Below, piece by piece: positions 9,469-19,637 of a stretch of 64,000 nucleotides of DNA. A program made the translations under genes and the position numbers. Numbering within the stretch: position 1 is the first letter of the stretch; each line of letters begins with the position of its first letter. The notes beneath the pieces are model-generated. The model did not search any database. It had not been told where the DNA came from and saw only the letters and a list, made by a program, of their open reading frames with translations. Origin of the DNA: Acidimicrobiia bacterium. Lineage in GTDB: Bacteria > Actinomycetota > Acidimicrobiia > Acidimicrobiales > AC-14. The DNA is taken from assembly GCA_023265025.1 (NCBI GenBank), contig JAHFUP010000006.1, positions 48,581-112,580 of the forward strand, read 5' to 3'.

Positions 9469-10452
9469 CTACCTCCGTCCGCGGAACATGGCGGGAATCT
9501 CCGAGCCGGGGTTGGCCTCGGCGTCACGGATCGTCCGGCCGGTGAAAGTCATGAACACGTCGTCGAGCGTCGGCCGGGTGACGCTCACCGAACGTACCGC
9601 CACGCCGAGGTCGGCGAGCAACCGGGGCACGAACCGCTCACCGTCCGGGACGTGCAGCTCGAGGGCGCCGGCCACCGACGAAGCCTCCAGGCCGAACTGG
9701 CGCTTGATGGCTGCGGCGGCAGCCGCTTCGTCGTCGGTCTCCAGCCGGATGCGGTCGGTGCCGATGGCCGCCTTGAGCGCCTGGGGCGTGTCGAGGGCGA
9801 CGATCTGGCCGGCGTCCATGATGGCGATGCGGTCGCAGTTCTCCGCCTCGTCCATGTAGTGGGTGGTGAGGAAGATCGTCAGGTCCTCGGCGTGGCGCAG
9901 CTCGTTCAGGTACTCCCAGATCGACGCCCGGGTCTGGGGGTCGAGGCCCACCGTCGGCTCGTCGAGGAACAGGACCCGCGGCGAGTGGAGCAGGCCGCGG
10001 GCGATCTCCAGCCGGCGCTTCATGCCGCCGGAGAAGGTGGAGACGTCCTTGTCCCGCCGGTCCCACAGGCCGACCAGCTCCAGCACCTGGCGCATCCGGG
10101 TCTCGAGCCGGGCGGATGGAACCCCGTAGAGCTGGCCGTGGAAGCGCAGGTTCTGGGCTGCGCTCAGGTACGTGTCCAGCGTCATGTCCTGGAACACCAG
10201 GCCGATCTCCCGGCGGACGTCGTCGCGCTGGGTCACCACGTCGAAGCCGGCGACCTCGGCCCGCCCGCCGGTCGGCCGGAGGAGGGTGCACAGCATGTTG
10301 ATCGTGGTCGACTTGCCGGCGCCGTTGGGGCCGAGGAACCCGAACGTCTCGCCCGCGTGCACCTCGAAGTCGACGCCCCGTACGGCCTCGACGTCGCCGA
10401 AGCGCTTCTGCAGGTCCTGCACCCGGATGGCGGGCGGTCGGTCGGTCGCCAT
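9469..10452 (-). CDS. ABC transporter ATP-binding protein (DrrA-like)
   Basis: GPNGAGKSTTINML Walker A; STFSGGMKRRLEIARGL signature; FLDEPTVGLDPQTR Walker B; ATG at 10452. Confidence 0.92.
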   Translation of the reverse strand: MATDRPPAIRVQDLQKRFGDVEAVRGVDFEVHAGETFGFLGPNGAGKSTTINMLCTLLRPTGGRAEVAGFDVVTQRDDVRREIGLVFQDMTLDTYLSAAQNLRFHGQLYGVPSARLETRMRQVLELVGLWDRRDKDVSTFSGGMKRRLEIARGLLHSPRVLFLDEPTVGLDPQTRASIWEYLNELRHAEDLTIFLTTHYMDEAENCDRIAIMDAGQIVALDTPQALKAAIGTDRIRLETDDEAAAAAAIKRQFGLEASSVAGALELHVPDGERFVPRLLADLGVAVRSVSVTRPTLDDVFMTFTGRTIRDAEANPGSEIPAMFRGRR

Positions 10453-10477
10453 GGGATGGGCACCTCCTCGGGGAACA

Positions 10478-10498
10478 ATCGTTGGAAATACCAACGAT
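10478..10498. promoter_or_regulatory. Candidate MarR operator: ATCGTTGG-aaata-CCAACGAT
   Basis: Perfect 8-5-8 inverted repeat in the divergent region between the ABC exporter and the MarR gene. Confidence 0.6.
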
Positions 10499-10504
10499 AG
10501 ACAC

Positions 10505-10533
10505 TTCCAATCGAATGTCAAGCCGGTTACCAT
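10505..10533 (+). promoter_or_regulatory. Candidate promoter of the MarR gene
   Basis: TTCCAA (10505-10510), 17-nt spacer, TACCAT (10528-10533), 7 nt to GTG 10541. Confidence 0.5.
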
Positions 10534-10540
10534 CGAACGT

Positions 10541-11023
10541 GTGGAGGACCAGCGACTCGATGCGCTCTCCGGCGTGCTGCTGCTGGCCCGCGAGATGCAC
10601 CGTGAGATGCACGGGTTGATGATCCAGGAGACCTGGGCCATCGACGCCGGCTTCCGCCCCCCGTGCCTCGGGGTGCTCGCCGTCGTCGAACGCCTGCAGC
10701 CCGTCTCCCAGCGGGAGATCAGCGACACCCTCGGCCTGGACGCCAGCGACGTCGTCGGCGTGCTCGACATCCTGGAGGGGGCGAAGATGGTCGAGCGCCG
10801 GCGGGACCCGGCCGATCGGCGCCGGCATGCCGTCGTCCTCACCGAGCTCGGCGAGACGGCGGCCCAGCGCGTCGCCGCCCTCCGGGCCCAGGCCGGCGAC
10901 CGGGTCCTGGCCGGCCTCGACGACGAGGAGCGCCGGCAACTCGTCACCCTCCTCGACCGGGCCAACGCCCACCATGCGCCCCAGTGCCAGCCCAGCCTGT
11001 CCGGACGGGGCCTGCGCGTTTAG
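10541..11023 (+). CDS. MarR family transcriptional regulator
   Basis: Winged helix QREISDTLGLDASDVVGVLDILEGAKMVERRRDPADRRRHAVVLTELG; GTG start. Confidence 0.85.
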   Translation: MEDQRLDALSGVLLLAREMHREMHGLMIQETWAIDAGFRPPCLGVLAVVERLQPVSQREISDTLGLDASDVVGVLDILEGAKMVERRRDPADRRRHAVVLTELGETAAQRVAALRAQAGDRVLAGLDDEERRQLVTLLDRANAHHAPQCQPSLSGRGLRV

Positions 11024-11053
11024 CCCCTCGCTGCGCCTGGGTACGCGCGCAGC

Positions 11054-11656
11054 GTGGGTACATCGCTGCAAGAGGTGCGCGCCGCCGCCGCCGGGTGCCG
11101 GGCGTGCGACCTGTGGGAGTGCGGCACCCAGACCGTGTTCGGCGAGGGATCACAATCCTCGGAGCTGATGCTGGTCGGCGAGCAACCGGGTGACAAGGAG
11201 GATCTGGCCGGGCGCCCGTTCGTCGGCCCGGCCGGTCGGATCCTCGACGAAGCGTTGAAAGAGGCAGGCATCGACCGGTCCACCGTGTACATCACCAACG
11301 CGGTCAAGCACTTCAAGTGGGAGGCGCGCGGCAAGCGCCGGCTGCACAAGCGCCCGGATTCCCGCGAGATCGCGGCCTGCCGCCCGTGGCTCGACCGGGA
11401 GATCGAGCTGGTCCAACCCAAAGTCGTCGTCTGCCTCGGTGCGACCGCATGCCAAGCCCTCCTCGGGCGGACGTTCAAGGTCACCAAGCAGCGGGGCGAG
11501 CTGTTCCCCCAGCCGGCGGGGCACGTCATCACCGCCACCGTGCACCCGTCCTCCATCCTGCGGGCACGAGATCCTGCGGCCCGGGAGGCGGAGATGAAGG
11601 CCTTCACCGAGGATCTCCGGCTCGTCGAGCGGCAGCTGAGGGCCTTCTCCGCCTAA
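11054..11656 (+). CDS. UdgX-type uracil-DNA glycosylase
   Basis: GEQPGDKEDLAGRPFVGPAGRILD motif plus R-loop GKRRLHKRP; KRR[IL]H is the UdgX hallmark; His codon at 11345-11347. Confidence 0.85.
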   Translation: MGTSLQEVRAAAAGCRACDLWECGTQTVFGEGSQSSELMLVGEQPGDKEDLAGRPFVGPAGRILDEALKEAGIDRSTVYITNAVKHFKWEARGKRRLHKRPDSREIAACRPWLDREIELVQPKVVVCLGATACQALLGRTFKVTKQRGELFPQPAGHVITATVHPSSILRARDPAAREAEMKAFTEDLRLVERQLRAFSA

Positions 11657-11667
11657 CATCCGCCGCC

Positions 11668-12600
11668 ATGCAAGAAGGCAGCAAGAAGGCCATCGTCGCC
11701 GCGTTCCTGGCCAACCTGGCGATCGCGCTCGGCAAGCTCGTCGGGTTCCTCATCACCGGGGCGGCGTCGATGCTCGCCGAGTCAGTCCACTCGTTCGCCG
11801 ATTCGGGCAACCAGGGGCTGCTCTTCCTCGGTGGGGCGCGGGCCAGGAAGACGGCCACCCCCGAGCACCCATTCGGGTTCGGGAGGGAGCGCTACTTCTG
11901 GTCGTTCGTCGTGGCCCTGGTCCTCTTCACCCTGGGCGGCCTGTTCGCCCTGTTCGAGGGCATCGAGAAGCTGCGCGAGCCTCACGAGATCGAGGGTGCC
12001 GGCGTCGCCTTCGCCATCCTGCTCCTGGCCATCGTGATGGAGGGCTACTCCCTGCGCACGGCCGTCAAGGAGAGCAAGCACGTCAAGCGCAGCGAGTCGT
12101 GGCCGCAGTTCATCCGCCGGTCGAAGTCCCCTGAGCTGCCGGTCGTGCTGCTCGAGGACGTCGGCGCCCTGACCGGCCTGGTCTTCGCCGTCGTCGGCCT
12201 GGGCCTGGCCGAGATCACCGGCAACCCTCGGTTCGACGCCGTCGGCAGCATCGCCATCGGCCTTCTGCTCTGCGTGATCGCCGTCATCCTGGTGATCGAG
12301 ATGAAGGGCCTACTCATCGGCGAGGGCGCGTCGCCGGCCGTCCTGACCAGCATCCACGAGGCGATGGCGTCCACCGACCGGGTGCGGAAGGTGATCCACA
12401 TGCGCACCGAGCACCTCGGGCCCGAGGAACTGCTGGTGGCGGCCAAGCTCAGCTTCGACTCGAACCTCGACCTGCCGGCGCTGGCCGAAGCCATCAACGA
12501 GGTCGAGCGCCGGGTACGCGACGCCGTCCCCGCCGCCCGCATGATCTACATCGAGCCGGACATCGAGCGCTCCCCGGAGAGCCAGGCGACGGCGAAGTAG
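11668..12600 (+). CDS. Cation diffusion facilitator (CDF) family transporter
   Basis: GAASMLAESVHSFADSGNQGLLFLG; EHPFGFGRERYFW; C-terminal cytoplasmic domain. Confidence 0.88.
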   Translation: MQEGSKKAIVAAFLANLAIALGKLVGFLITGAASMLAESVHSFADSGNQGLLFLGGARARKTATPEHPFGFGRERYFWSFVVALVLFTLGGLFALFEGIEKLREPHEIEGAGVAFAILLLAIVMEGYSLRTAVKESKHVKRSESWPQFIRRSKSPELPVVLLEDVGALTGLVFAVVGLGLAEITGNPRFDAVGSIAIGLLLCVIAVILVIEMKGLLIGEGASPAVLTSIHEAMASTDRVRKVIHMRTEHLGPEELLVAAKLSFDSNLDLPALAEAINEVERRVRDAVPAARMIYIEPDIERSPESQATAK

Positions 12601-12601
12601 C

Positions 12602-12646
12602 CGAGTGTGCAATCTTGTACCGCAGCGGTACAAGATTGCACACTCG
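12602..12646. terminator. 45-bp perfect palindrome (22-bp arms, 1-nt centre) at convergent junction
   Basis: CGAGTGTGCAATCTTGTACCGC-a-GCGGTACAAGATTGCACACTCG between CDF stop (12600) and thiC stop (12651). Confidence 0.75.
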
Positions 12647-12650
12647 CCGA

Positions 12651-14422
<1,772 letters not shown>

Positions 14423-14468
14423 TGTGCTGCCAGCTTGTCACACCGGTTTCGTGGGTACCCCCTCCGGT

Positions 14469-14774
14469 ATGTCGAACCCTCAGCACCCGGAGCGTGACCT
14501 CGCCGCCGATCCCTCCCACGGCCCGGTGCCGCCCGAGAACCAGCCCGGCCACCACCCGACCGAGGAGCAGGACCAGCCGCCCCTCGACAAGTTCGCGGCG
14601 AAGCTCGGAACGATGGAGCCGGCGGCGCGCGAGGAGGTGCTGGCCGACGAGCCTCACGCGCCGCCGGCGCCGGCGGCCCGGCGCAATGCCCTCGTCGGCG
14701 TGGCCGCGGTTGCCGCCCTGGTCGCGGTGGTCCTCGCCGTGCTCACCGGCCGGCGCCGGCGCGCCCGCCGCTGA
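14469..14774 (+). CDS. Small single-TM protein of unknown function
   Basis: 101 aa, acidic/Pro-rich N-terminus, C-terminal TM and RRRRARR tail. Confidence 0.55.
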   Translation: MSNPQHPERDLAADPSHGPVPPENQPGHHPTEEQDQPPLDKFAAKLGTMEPAAREEVLADEPHAPPAPAARRNALVGVAAVAALVAVVLAVLTGRRRRARR

Positions 14775-14786
14775 GACTCGAGGCCG

Positions 14787-15785
14787 TTAGGACCCGACGA
14801 CCGACGTCGGCAGGCCGGCGAGCCGGGAGGCGAACACGCCCACGATGCCCTCGATCGTGGTCTGCCCCTGCACCGGCATCTGCGGGCCAACCGGCTGGGC
14901 GAAGTACACGCCGAGGAGCGCCCGCCCCCGCTGGAGGTAGACGGCGACCGTGCGCGATGGCGGATCGGAGCCGTTGTCGGACGTGAGGTCGTACGCCCGG
15001 CGGTTCACCGTGGGGGTCTGGGCCCAGGTGGCGTCGGGCGGGGCATTGAACGTCGTGATCACGGGCAGCTCGCCGGGCGCTCCCGCCACCGGCGTCTTCG
15101 GACACCGGGCCACCTCCGACTGGAGCTCGGAAAAGGCCTGGGTCGTGCCACCCGAGTCGGCGTAGAGCACCCCCTCGGTGCTGAGGACGACCTTGCCGGC
15201 GGGGTCGAGCACGTAGTCCTGCAGGCGGGCGGCGCGGCGGGACTCGCTCGGGTAGCGGCCGTTGCACAGGTCGAGCGTGGGCTGGTTGAGGCCGGCGCCG
15301 CCCGGGAACAGCACGACGTCTGCGTTCTGCGGCACGTCCTCCGGCCTCACGACCAGCAGCGACAGGGCGGAGGCCGAGGGGTCGGAGCCGAAAGAGATGG
15401 TCGGCTCGGTCGTGGGCGTCGAGGGCTCGTCCACCGGTGTGCGGTTGGCGGAGACGGTGCTGGAGGTGTCCGACCGGGTGGACAGCACGACGCCGACGAC
15501 GCCGACCAGCAGGCCGACGACAACGGCGAGCGCCCACTTCCACGCCTTCTGGGGGCGCTTCGCCGTCGCCGCGCCCGTCCCGGCGCCGGCGGTCTCCGGT
15601 CGGTGGACGACCGGCGCCGGCAGTCCGTGGCCACCGGGCAGGGGGTTCACGTCCTGCGGTGGCGGGTCGTTGACGGCGGCCGAGTCCACCGTGGCGAACG
15701 TCCACGACGACCCGGTCCAGTACCGCTTACGGCTCGGCGTCCAGAAGTCCGGGTACCAACCCGGCGGTGCGCCTCCGTCGCTCAT
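14787..15785 (-). CDS. DUF2510-containing single-TM protein
   Basis: N-terminal PPGWYPDFWTPSRKRYWTGSSWT (DUF2510), TM segment, extracytoplasmic domain. Confidence 0.7.
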   Translation of the reverse strand: MSDGGAPPGWYPDFWTPSRKRYWTGSSWTFATVDSAAVNDPPPQDVNPLPGGHGLPAPVVHRPETAGAGTGAATAKRPQKAWKWALAVVVGLLVGVVGVVLSTRSDTSSTVSANRTPVDEPSTPTTEPTISFGSDPSASALSLLVVRPEDVPQNADVVLFPGGAGLNQPTLDLCNGRYPSESRRAARLQDYVLDPAGKVVLSTEGVLYADSGGTTQAFSELQSEVARCPKTPVAGAPGELPVITTFNAPPDATWAQTPTVNRRAYDLTSDNGSDPPSRTVAVYLQRGRALLGVYFAQPVGPQMPVQGQTTIEGIVGVFASRLAGLPTSVVGS

Positions 15786-15842
15786 GCCCACCATCTTGCC
15801 CCGCCTTCGGGAAGCGAGGTGCGCGGCGGTATGGTCGACGGG

Positions 15843-16853
15843 GTGAACAGTTCCTTGCTCGACGCCTGCTGGGGCAAGCCCGTCGAGCGGGTGCCGGTGT
15901 GGTTCATGCGTCAGGCGGGGCGGTGCCTGCCCGAATATCGGGCCCTCCGCGAGCGCTACGGCATGTTCGAGATCTTCCGCAACCCCGAGCTCGCGGCCGA
16001 GGTCACCATGCAGCCGGTGCGCCGGCTGGGCGTCGACGCCGCCATCCTGTTTTCCGACATCGTCGTGCCCTTGGCCGCGGTGGGCGTCGGCGTGGAGCTG
16101 CAGCCGGGACCGGTGCTGGCCGAGCCCTTCCGCACGCCGGCGGACCTGGCCCGCCTGCGGCCCCTGGAGCCCGAGGCCGACATGCCCTACGTGCTCGACA
16201 CGGTTCGGCTCCTGACCGCCCAGCTCGACGTGCCGCTCATCGGCTTCGCCGGCGCCCCGTTCACCCTGGCCAGCTACCTGATCGAGGGCGGTTCCTCGAA
16301 GACCCTCGGGCGGACCAAGGCGGCCATGCACGCGGAGCCGGCGTTCTGGTCGGAGCTGCTCGACCGGCTGGCCGACATGGTGATCGCGTTGCTGCGGGCC
16401 CAAGTGGCGGCCGGCGCCGCCGCCGTCCAGGTGTTCGACTCGTGGGCCGGACTGCTCAGCCCCGCCGACTACCGGCGCTCGGTGCTGCCCGCCACCCGGA
16501 AGATCTTCGCCGGCCTGGAGGACCTGGGTGTCCCCCGCATCCACTTCGGCGTCGGCACCGGCGAGCTGCTGGAGCTGCTGGCCGAGGCCGGCCCCGACGT
16601 GGTGGGCGTCGACTGGCGGGTCCCGCTCGACCGGGCCCGCGCCCGCTTGGGCGACCACGTCGCGGTGCAGGGCAACCTCGACCCCGCCGCCTGCCTGGCG
16701 CCGTTCGATGTCGTCGCCCGCGAGGCGACCGCCGTCCTCGACGCCAACGCCGGCCGCCCCGGCCATGTGTTCAACCTCGGCTGGGGCGTGCTCCCGGAGA
16801 CCGACCCCGACATCCTCCGCCGCCTGGTCGACTTCGTCCACGGTGCTCAGTAG
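15843..16853 (+). CDS. hemE: Uroporphyrinogen decarboxylase
   Basis: PVWFMRQAGRCLPEYRALRERYGM; GFAGAPFTLASYLIEGG. Confidence 0.95.
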   Translation: MNSSLLDACWGKPVERVPVWFMRQAGRCLPEYRALRERYGMFEIFRNPELAAEVTMQPVRRLGVDAAILFSDIVVPLAAVGVGVELQPGPVLAEPFRTPADLARLRPLEPEADMPYVLDTVRLLTAQLDVPLIGFAGAPFTLASYLIEGGSSKTLGRTKAAMHAEPAFWSELLDRLADMVIALLRAQVAAGAAAVQVFDSWAGLLSPADYRRSVLPATRKIFAGLEDLGVPRIHFGVGTGELLELLAEAGPDVVGVDWRVPLDRARARLGDHVAVQGNLDPAACLAPFDVVAREATAVLDANAGRPGHVFNLGWGVLPETDPDILRRLVDFVHGAQ

Positions 16854-17775
16854 CCAGGGCGGCGGAGCCGCGAGCGCAGTCGGCGTCCTGCTGATGGCGT
16901 ACGGGACGCCGGCCACTCCCGACGACGTCGAGGCTTACTACACCCACGTGCGCAGGGGCCGTCCACCGTCGCCCGACCAGCTGGCCGACCTCCGCCGGCG
17001 CTATGACGCCATCGGGGGCACGTCGCCGCTGCTGGAACGGACTCGTGAGCAGGCGGGCGGCATCCAGGCCGCGCTGGGGGAGGAGTTCCGCGTCGAGCTG
17101 GGCATGAAGCACGCGCCGCCGTTCATCGAGGGCGGCGTGGCTGCCCTCGCCGGCGCCGGCGTGGCGCGGGTGGTCGGCCTCGTGCTGGCGCCGCATTACT
17201 CGGCGCTGTCGGTGGGCGAGTATGCGAAGCGGGCGGAGGCGACGGCCGCCAGCCTCGGGCTGGACTTCACCATGGTGACGTCGTGGCACCTGGCGCCGGG
17301 CTATCTCGACCTGCTGGCCGGCTTCGTCGGAGACGAGCTGGCGCAGCTCGACGCCGACCCGGTCGAGGTGGTGTTCACCGCCCACTCGCTGCCGACGCGC
17401 ATCATCGCCATGGGCGACCCGTACCCGGAACAGCTGGCCGAGACGGCCAAGGAGGTGGCGGCGCGGGCCGGCGTCGACCGGTGGTCGGTGGGCTGGCAGA
17501 GCGCCGGCCGCACCCCCGAGCCGTGGATCGGTCCCGACATCCTCGCCGTGCTTCCCGCGCTGGTCACCGCCGGCGCCGCCGGCGTCGTCGTGTGCCCGGC
17601 CGGCTTCGTGTCCGACCACCTGGAGGTGCTGTTCGACCTCGACGTCGAGGCCCGGGCCGCAGCGGCCGGGCTCGGACTGGCGTTCACCCGCACGCCGTCG
17701 CCGAACGCCCATCCCGCCTTCTGCGCCACCGTGGCCGGCGTGATTCGGAGTGCGGCCACCAGGAGTGATGGCTGA
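16843..17775 (+). CDS. hemH: Ferrochelatase (coproporphyrin/protoporphyrin)
   Basis: VLLMAYGTPATPDDVEAYYTHVRRGRPP; VVFTAHSLPTRI; CPAGFVSDHLEVLFDLD; overlaps hemE stop. Confidence 0.93.
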   Translation: MLSSQGGGAASAVGVLLMAYGTPATPDDVEAYYTHVRRGRPPSPDQLADLRRRYDAIGGTSPLLERTREQAGGIQAALGEEFRVELGMKHAPPFIEGGVAALAGAGVARVVGLVLAPHYSALSVGEYAKRAEATAASLGLDFTMVTSWHLAPGYLDLLAGFVGDELAQLDADPVEVVFTAHSLPTRIIAMGDPYPEQLAETAKEVAARAGVDRWSVGWQSAGRTPEPWIGPDILAVLPALVTAGAAGVVVCPAGFVSDHLEVLFDLDVEARAAAAGLGLAFTRTPSPNAHPAFCATVAGVIRSAATRSDG

Positions 17776-19123
17776 GGTACGACGGGTCGCGGTGGTCGGC
17801 GGCGGCATCACCGGCCTGGCTGCGGCCCGCTTCCTCGGCCAGGCCGGCCTGGACGTCACCGTGCTGGAGGCCGGCGCCGGCCCGGGCGGGAAGATTCAGA
17901 CGCGGGAGCTGGCCGGCGTGCCCGTCGAGGCCGGCCCCGACACCTTCCTCGCCCGGGTGCCATGGGCCGTCGAGCTGTGCCGGGAGCTCGGTCTCGGCGA
18001 CGAGCTCGTCGCCCCGGCGACCGGCAAGGCTTTCCTGTGGATCGGCGACCGGCTGCGCCCGCTGCCCGAGCGCCACGTGCTCGGCGTCCCGACCGCCCTT
18101 GTCCCCCTCCTACGGTCCGGCGTCCTGACGCCGGCCGGCGTGGGTCGGGCCCTGCTGGACCTCGTCCTCCCGAAGGCCGACCTCGGCGCCGACCCGACGG
18201 TGGCCGCCGTCGTCGGCCGGCGCATGGGCCGGGAGGTCGTCGACCGCCTGGTCGACCCACTCGTGGGGGGGATCAACGCCGGCCGGGCCGACGAGCTGAG
18301 CCTGTCCGCCACCGCGCCGGCCATCGCCGCCGGCGCGGCGCGCTCCCGCAGCCTCGTGCTGGGTCTCCGGCAGGCGAAGGCCGGCGCCGGCGGACCGGTG
18401 TTCCTCGGTCTGGCAGGGGGCCTGCACCGCCTCGTCGACCGGCTGGCCTCCGACGTCACCGACCTTCGTCTCGGCACCCGGGTCAGCGCCATCACGTCGG
18501 CCGCCGGCATATACCGGCTGGAGTGCACGCCGGGGCCGGACGCCGACGCCGACGCCGTCGTCCTCACCGTCCCGTCGTTCGTCGCCGCCCGGATGGTGGC
18601 GACGGTGTCCCCGGCCGCCGCCGACCACCTGGCGCGCATCCGCCACGCCTCGGTCGTCACCGCCACGCTGGCCTACCGCCCGTCGGCCCTGGCCCGGCCC
18701 CTCGACGGCGCCGGCATGCTCGTCCCCCGTATCGAGGGCCGGCTCATCACCGCCTGCACGTGGTCGACGAGCAAGTGGCCGGCGCTGGCGGCCAGCGGGC
18801 TCGTCCTGCTCCGGGCGTCCTCCGGCCGGGACGGCGACTCCCGGGCCATCGACATGGACGACGACGAGCTCGTCCGCGGTGTCCACGAGGAGCTAGCCGA
18901 GGCGCTGGGCCTGGCCGAGAAGCCCGTCGATTCCCTGCTGTCGCGCTGGCCCAGGGGGTTCCCGCAGTACGTCGCCGGCCACCAGGAAACGGTCGCCGGC
19001 ATTGAAGCCGCCCTGGCCGGCGATGCGCCGGGCGTCCTCGTCGCCGGCGCGTCCTACCGGGGCCTGGGCATCGCCGCCTGCATCGAGCAAGCCCGGCGGG
19101 CGGCAACGCTGCTCACAACCTAG
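17768..19123 (+). CDS. hemG: Protoporphyrinogen/coproporphyrinogen oxidase (HemG/HemY-type)
   Basis: VAVVGGGITGLAAARFLGQAGLDVTVLEAGAGPGGKIQT dinucleotide-binding motif; overlaps hemH stop. Confidence 0.93.
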   Translation: MAEVRRVAVVGGGITGLAAARFLGQAGLDVTVLEAGAGPGGKIQTRELAGVPVEAGPDTFLARVPWAVELCRELGLGDELVAPATGKAFLWIGDRLRPLPERHVLGVPTALVPLLRSGVLTPAGVGRALLDLVLPKADLGADPTVAAVVGRRMGREVVDRLVDPLVGGINAGRADELSLSATAPAIAAGAARSRSLVLGLRQAKAGAGGPVFLGLAGGLHRLVDRLASDVTDLRLGTRVSAITSAAGIYRLECTPGPDADADAVVLTVPSFVAARMVATVSPAAADHLARIRHASVVTATLAYRPSALARPLDGAGMLVPRIEGRLITACTWSTSKWPALAASGLVLLRASSGRDGDSRAIDMDDDELVRGVHEELAEALGLAEKPVDSLLSRWPRGFPQYVAGHQETVAGIEAALAGDAPGVLVAGASYRGLGIAACIEQARRAATLLTT

Positions 19124-19557
19124 AAGGAGTTCTGCAGGTCCCTGAGGGCGTCGATGGCCTCCTGGAACTCGTCACCGAACTGCTCGAGCCGGTCGATGAG
19201 CCGGTCGATCGCGTCGTCGATGTTCGACGACGGGAGAGTGGGCGGCGGCATCGTCGGTGGCGGGGTGCTCGTCGGCGGCGCCATGGTGGGTGGGGGCGTC
19301 GTGGGGAAAGTGGGGAACGGCGGGAAGGTCGGCGGCGGCATCGTCGGCGGCGGGGTGGACGACGGTGGCTGCGTCGGCGGCGGCATCGTGGGCGGGGGGA
19401 CGCTCGGGAAGGTGGGGAACGGCGGCAAGGTCGGGAATGTGGGGAACGGCGGGAAGCCCGGAGGTGGCGTCTGCGCGCCGGCCGTCGAGAGGGTGAACCC
19501 GATCGTCCCTGTGCCTACCGCCAAGAGCAGCGCCAAGCGGCGCTTCCATACCTGCAT
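19120..19557 (-). CDS. Secreted proline/threonine-rich repeat protein
   Basis: Signal peptide ending STAGAQ; PPTMPPPT / FPPFPTFPT repeats; C-terminal acidic helix IDDAIDRLIDRLEQFGDEFQEAIDALRDLQ. Confidence 0.65.
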   Translation of the reverse strand: MQVWKRRLALLLAVGTGTIGFTLSTAGAQTPPPGFPPFPTFPTLPPFPTFPSVPPPTMPPPTQPPSSTPPPTMPPPTFPPFPTFPTTPPPTMAPPTSTPPPTMPPPTLPSSNIDDAIDRLIDRLEQFGDEFQEAIDALRDLQNSF

Positions 19558-19625
19558 TCCAGCCTCCCGCTCCGCTCCGAAGGGTGCACGCGAAACGTAG
19601 CACCGGCGGCAGCGGCGTCCACCCA

Positions 19626-19631
19626 TACAAT
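19626..19631 (+). promoter_or_regulatory. Candidate -10 (TACAAT) for ALDH, leaderless arrangement
   Basis: TACAAT then exactly 6 nt then ATG 19638. Confidence 0.5.
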
Positions 19632-19637
19632 GCGGGC

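Noticed and set aside
19222-19485. Short repeats possibly a CRISPR array
   Set aside because: Repeats are in-frame codon repeats of a Pro/Thr-rich protein with no constant-length spacers
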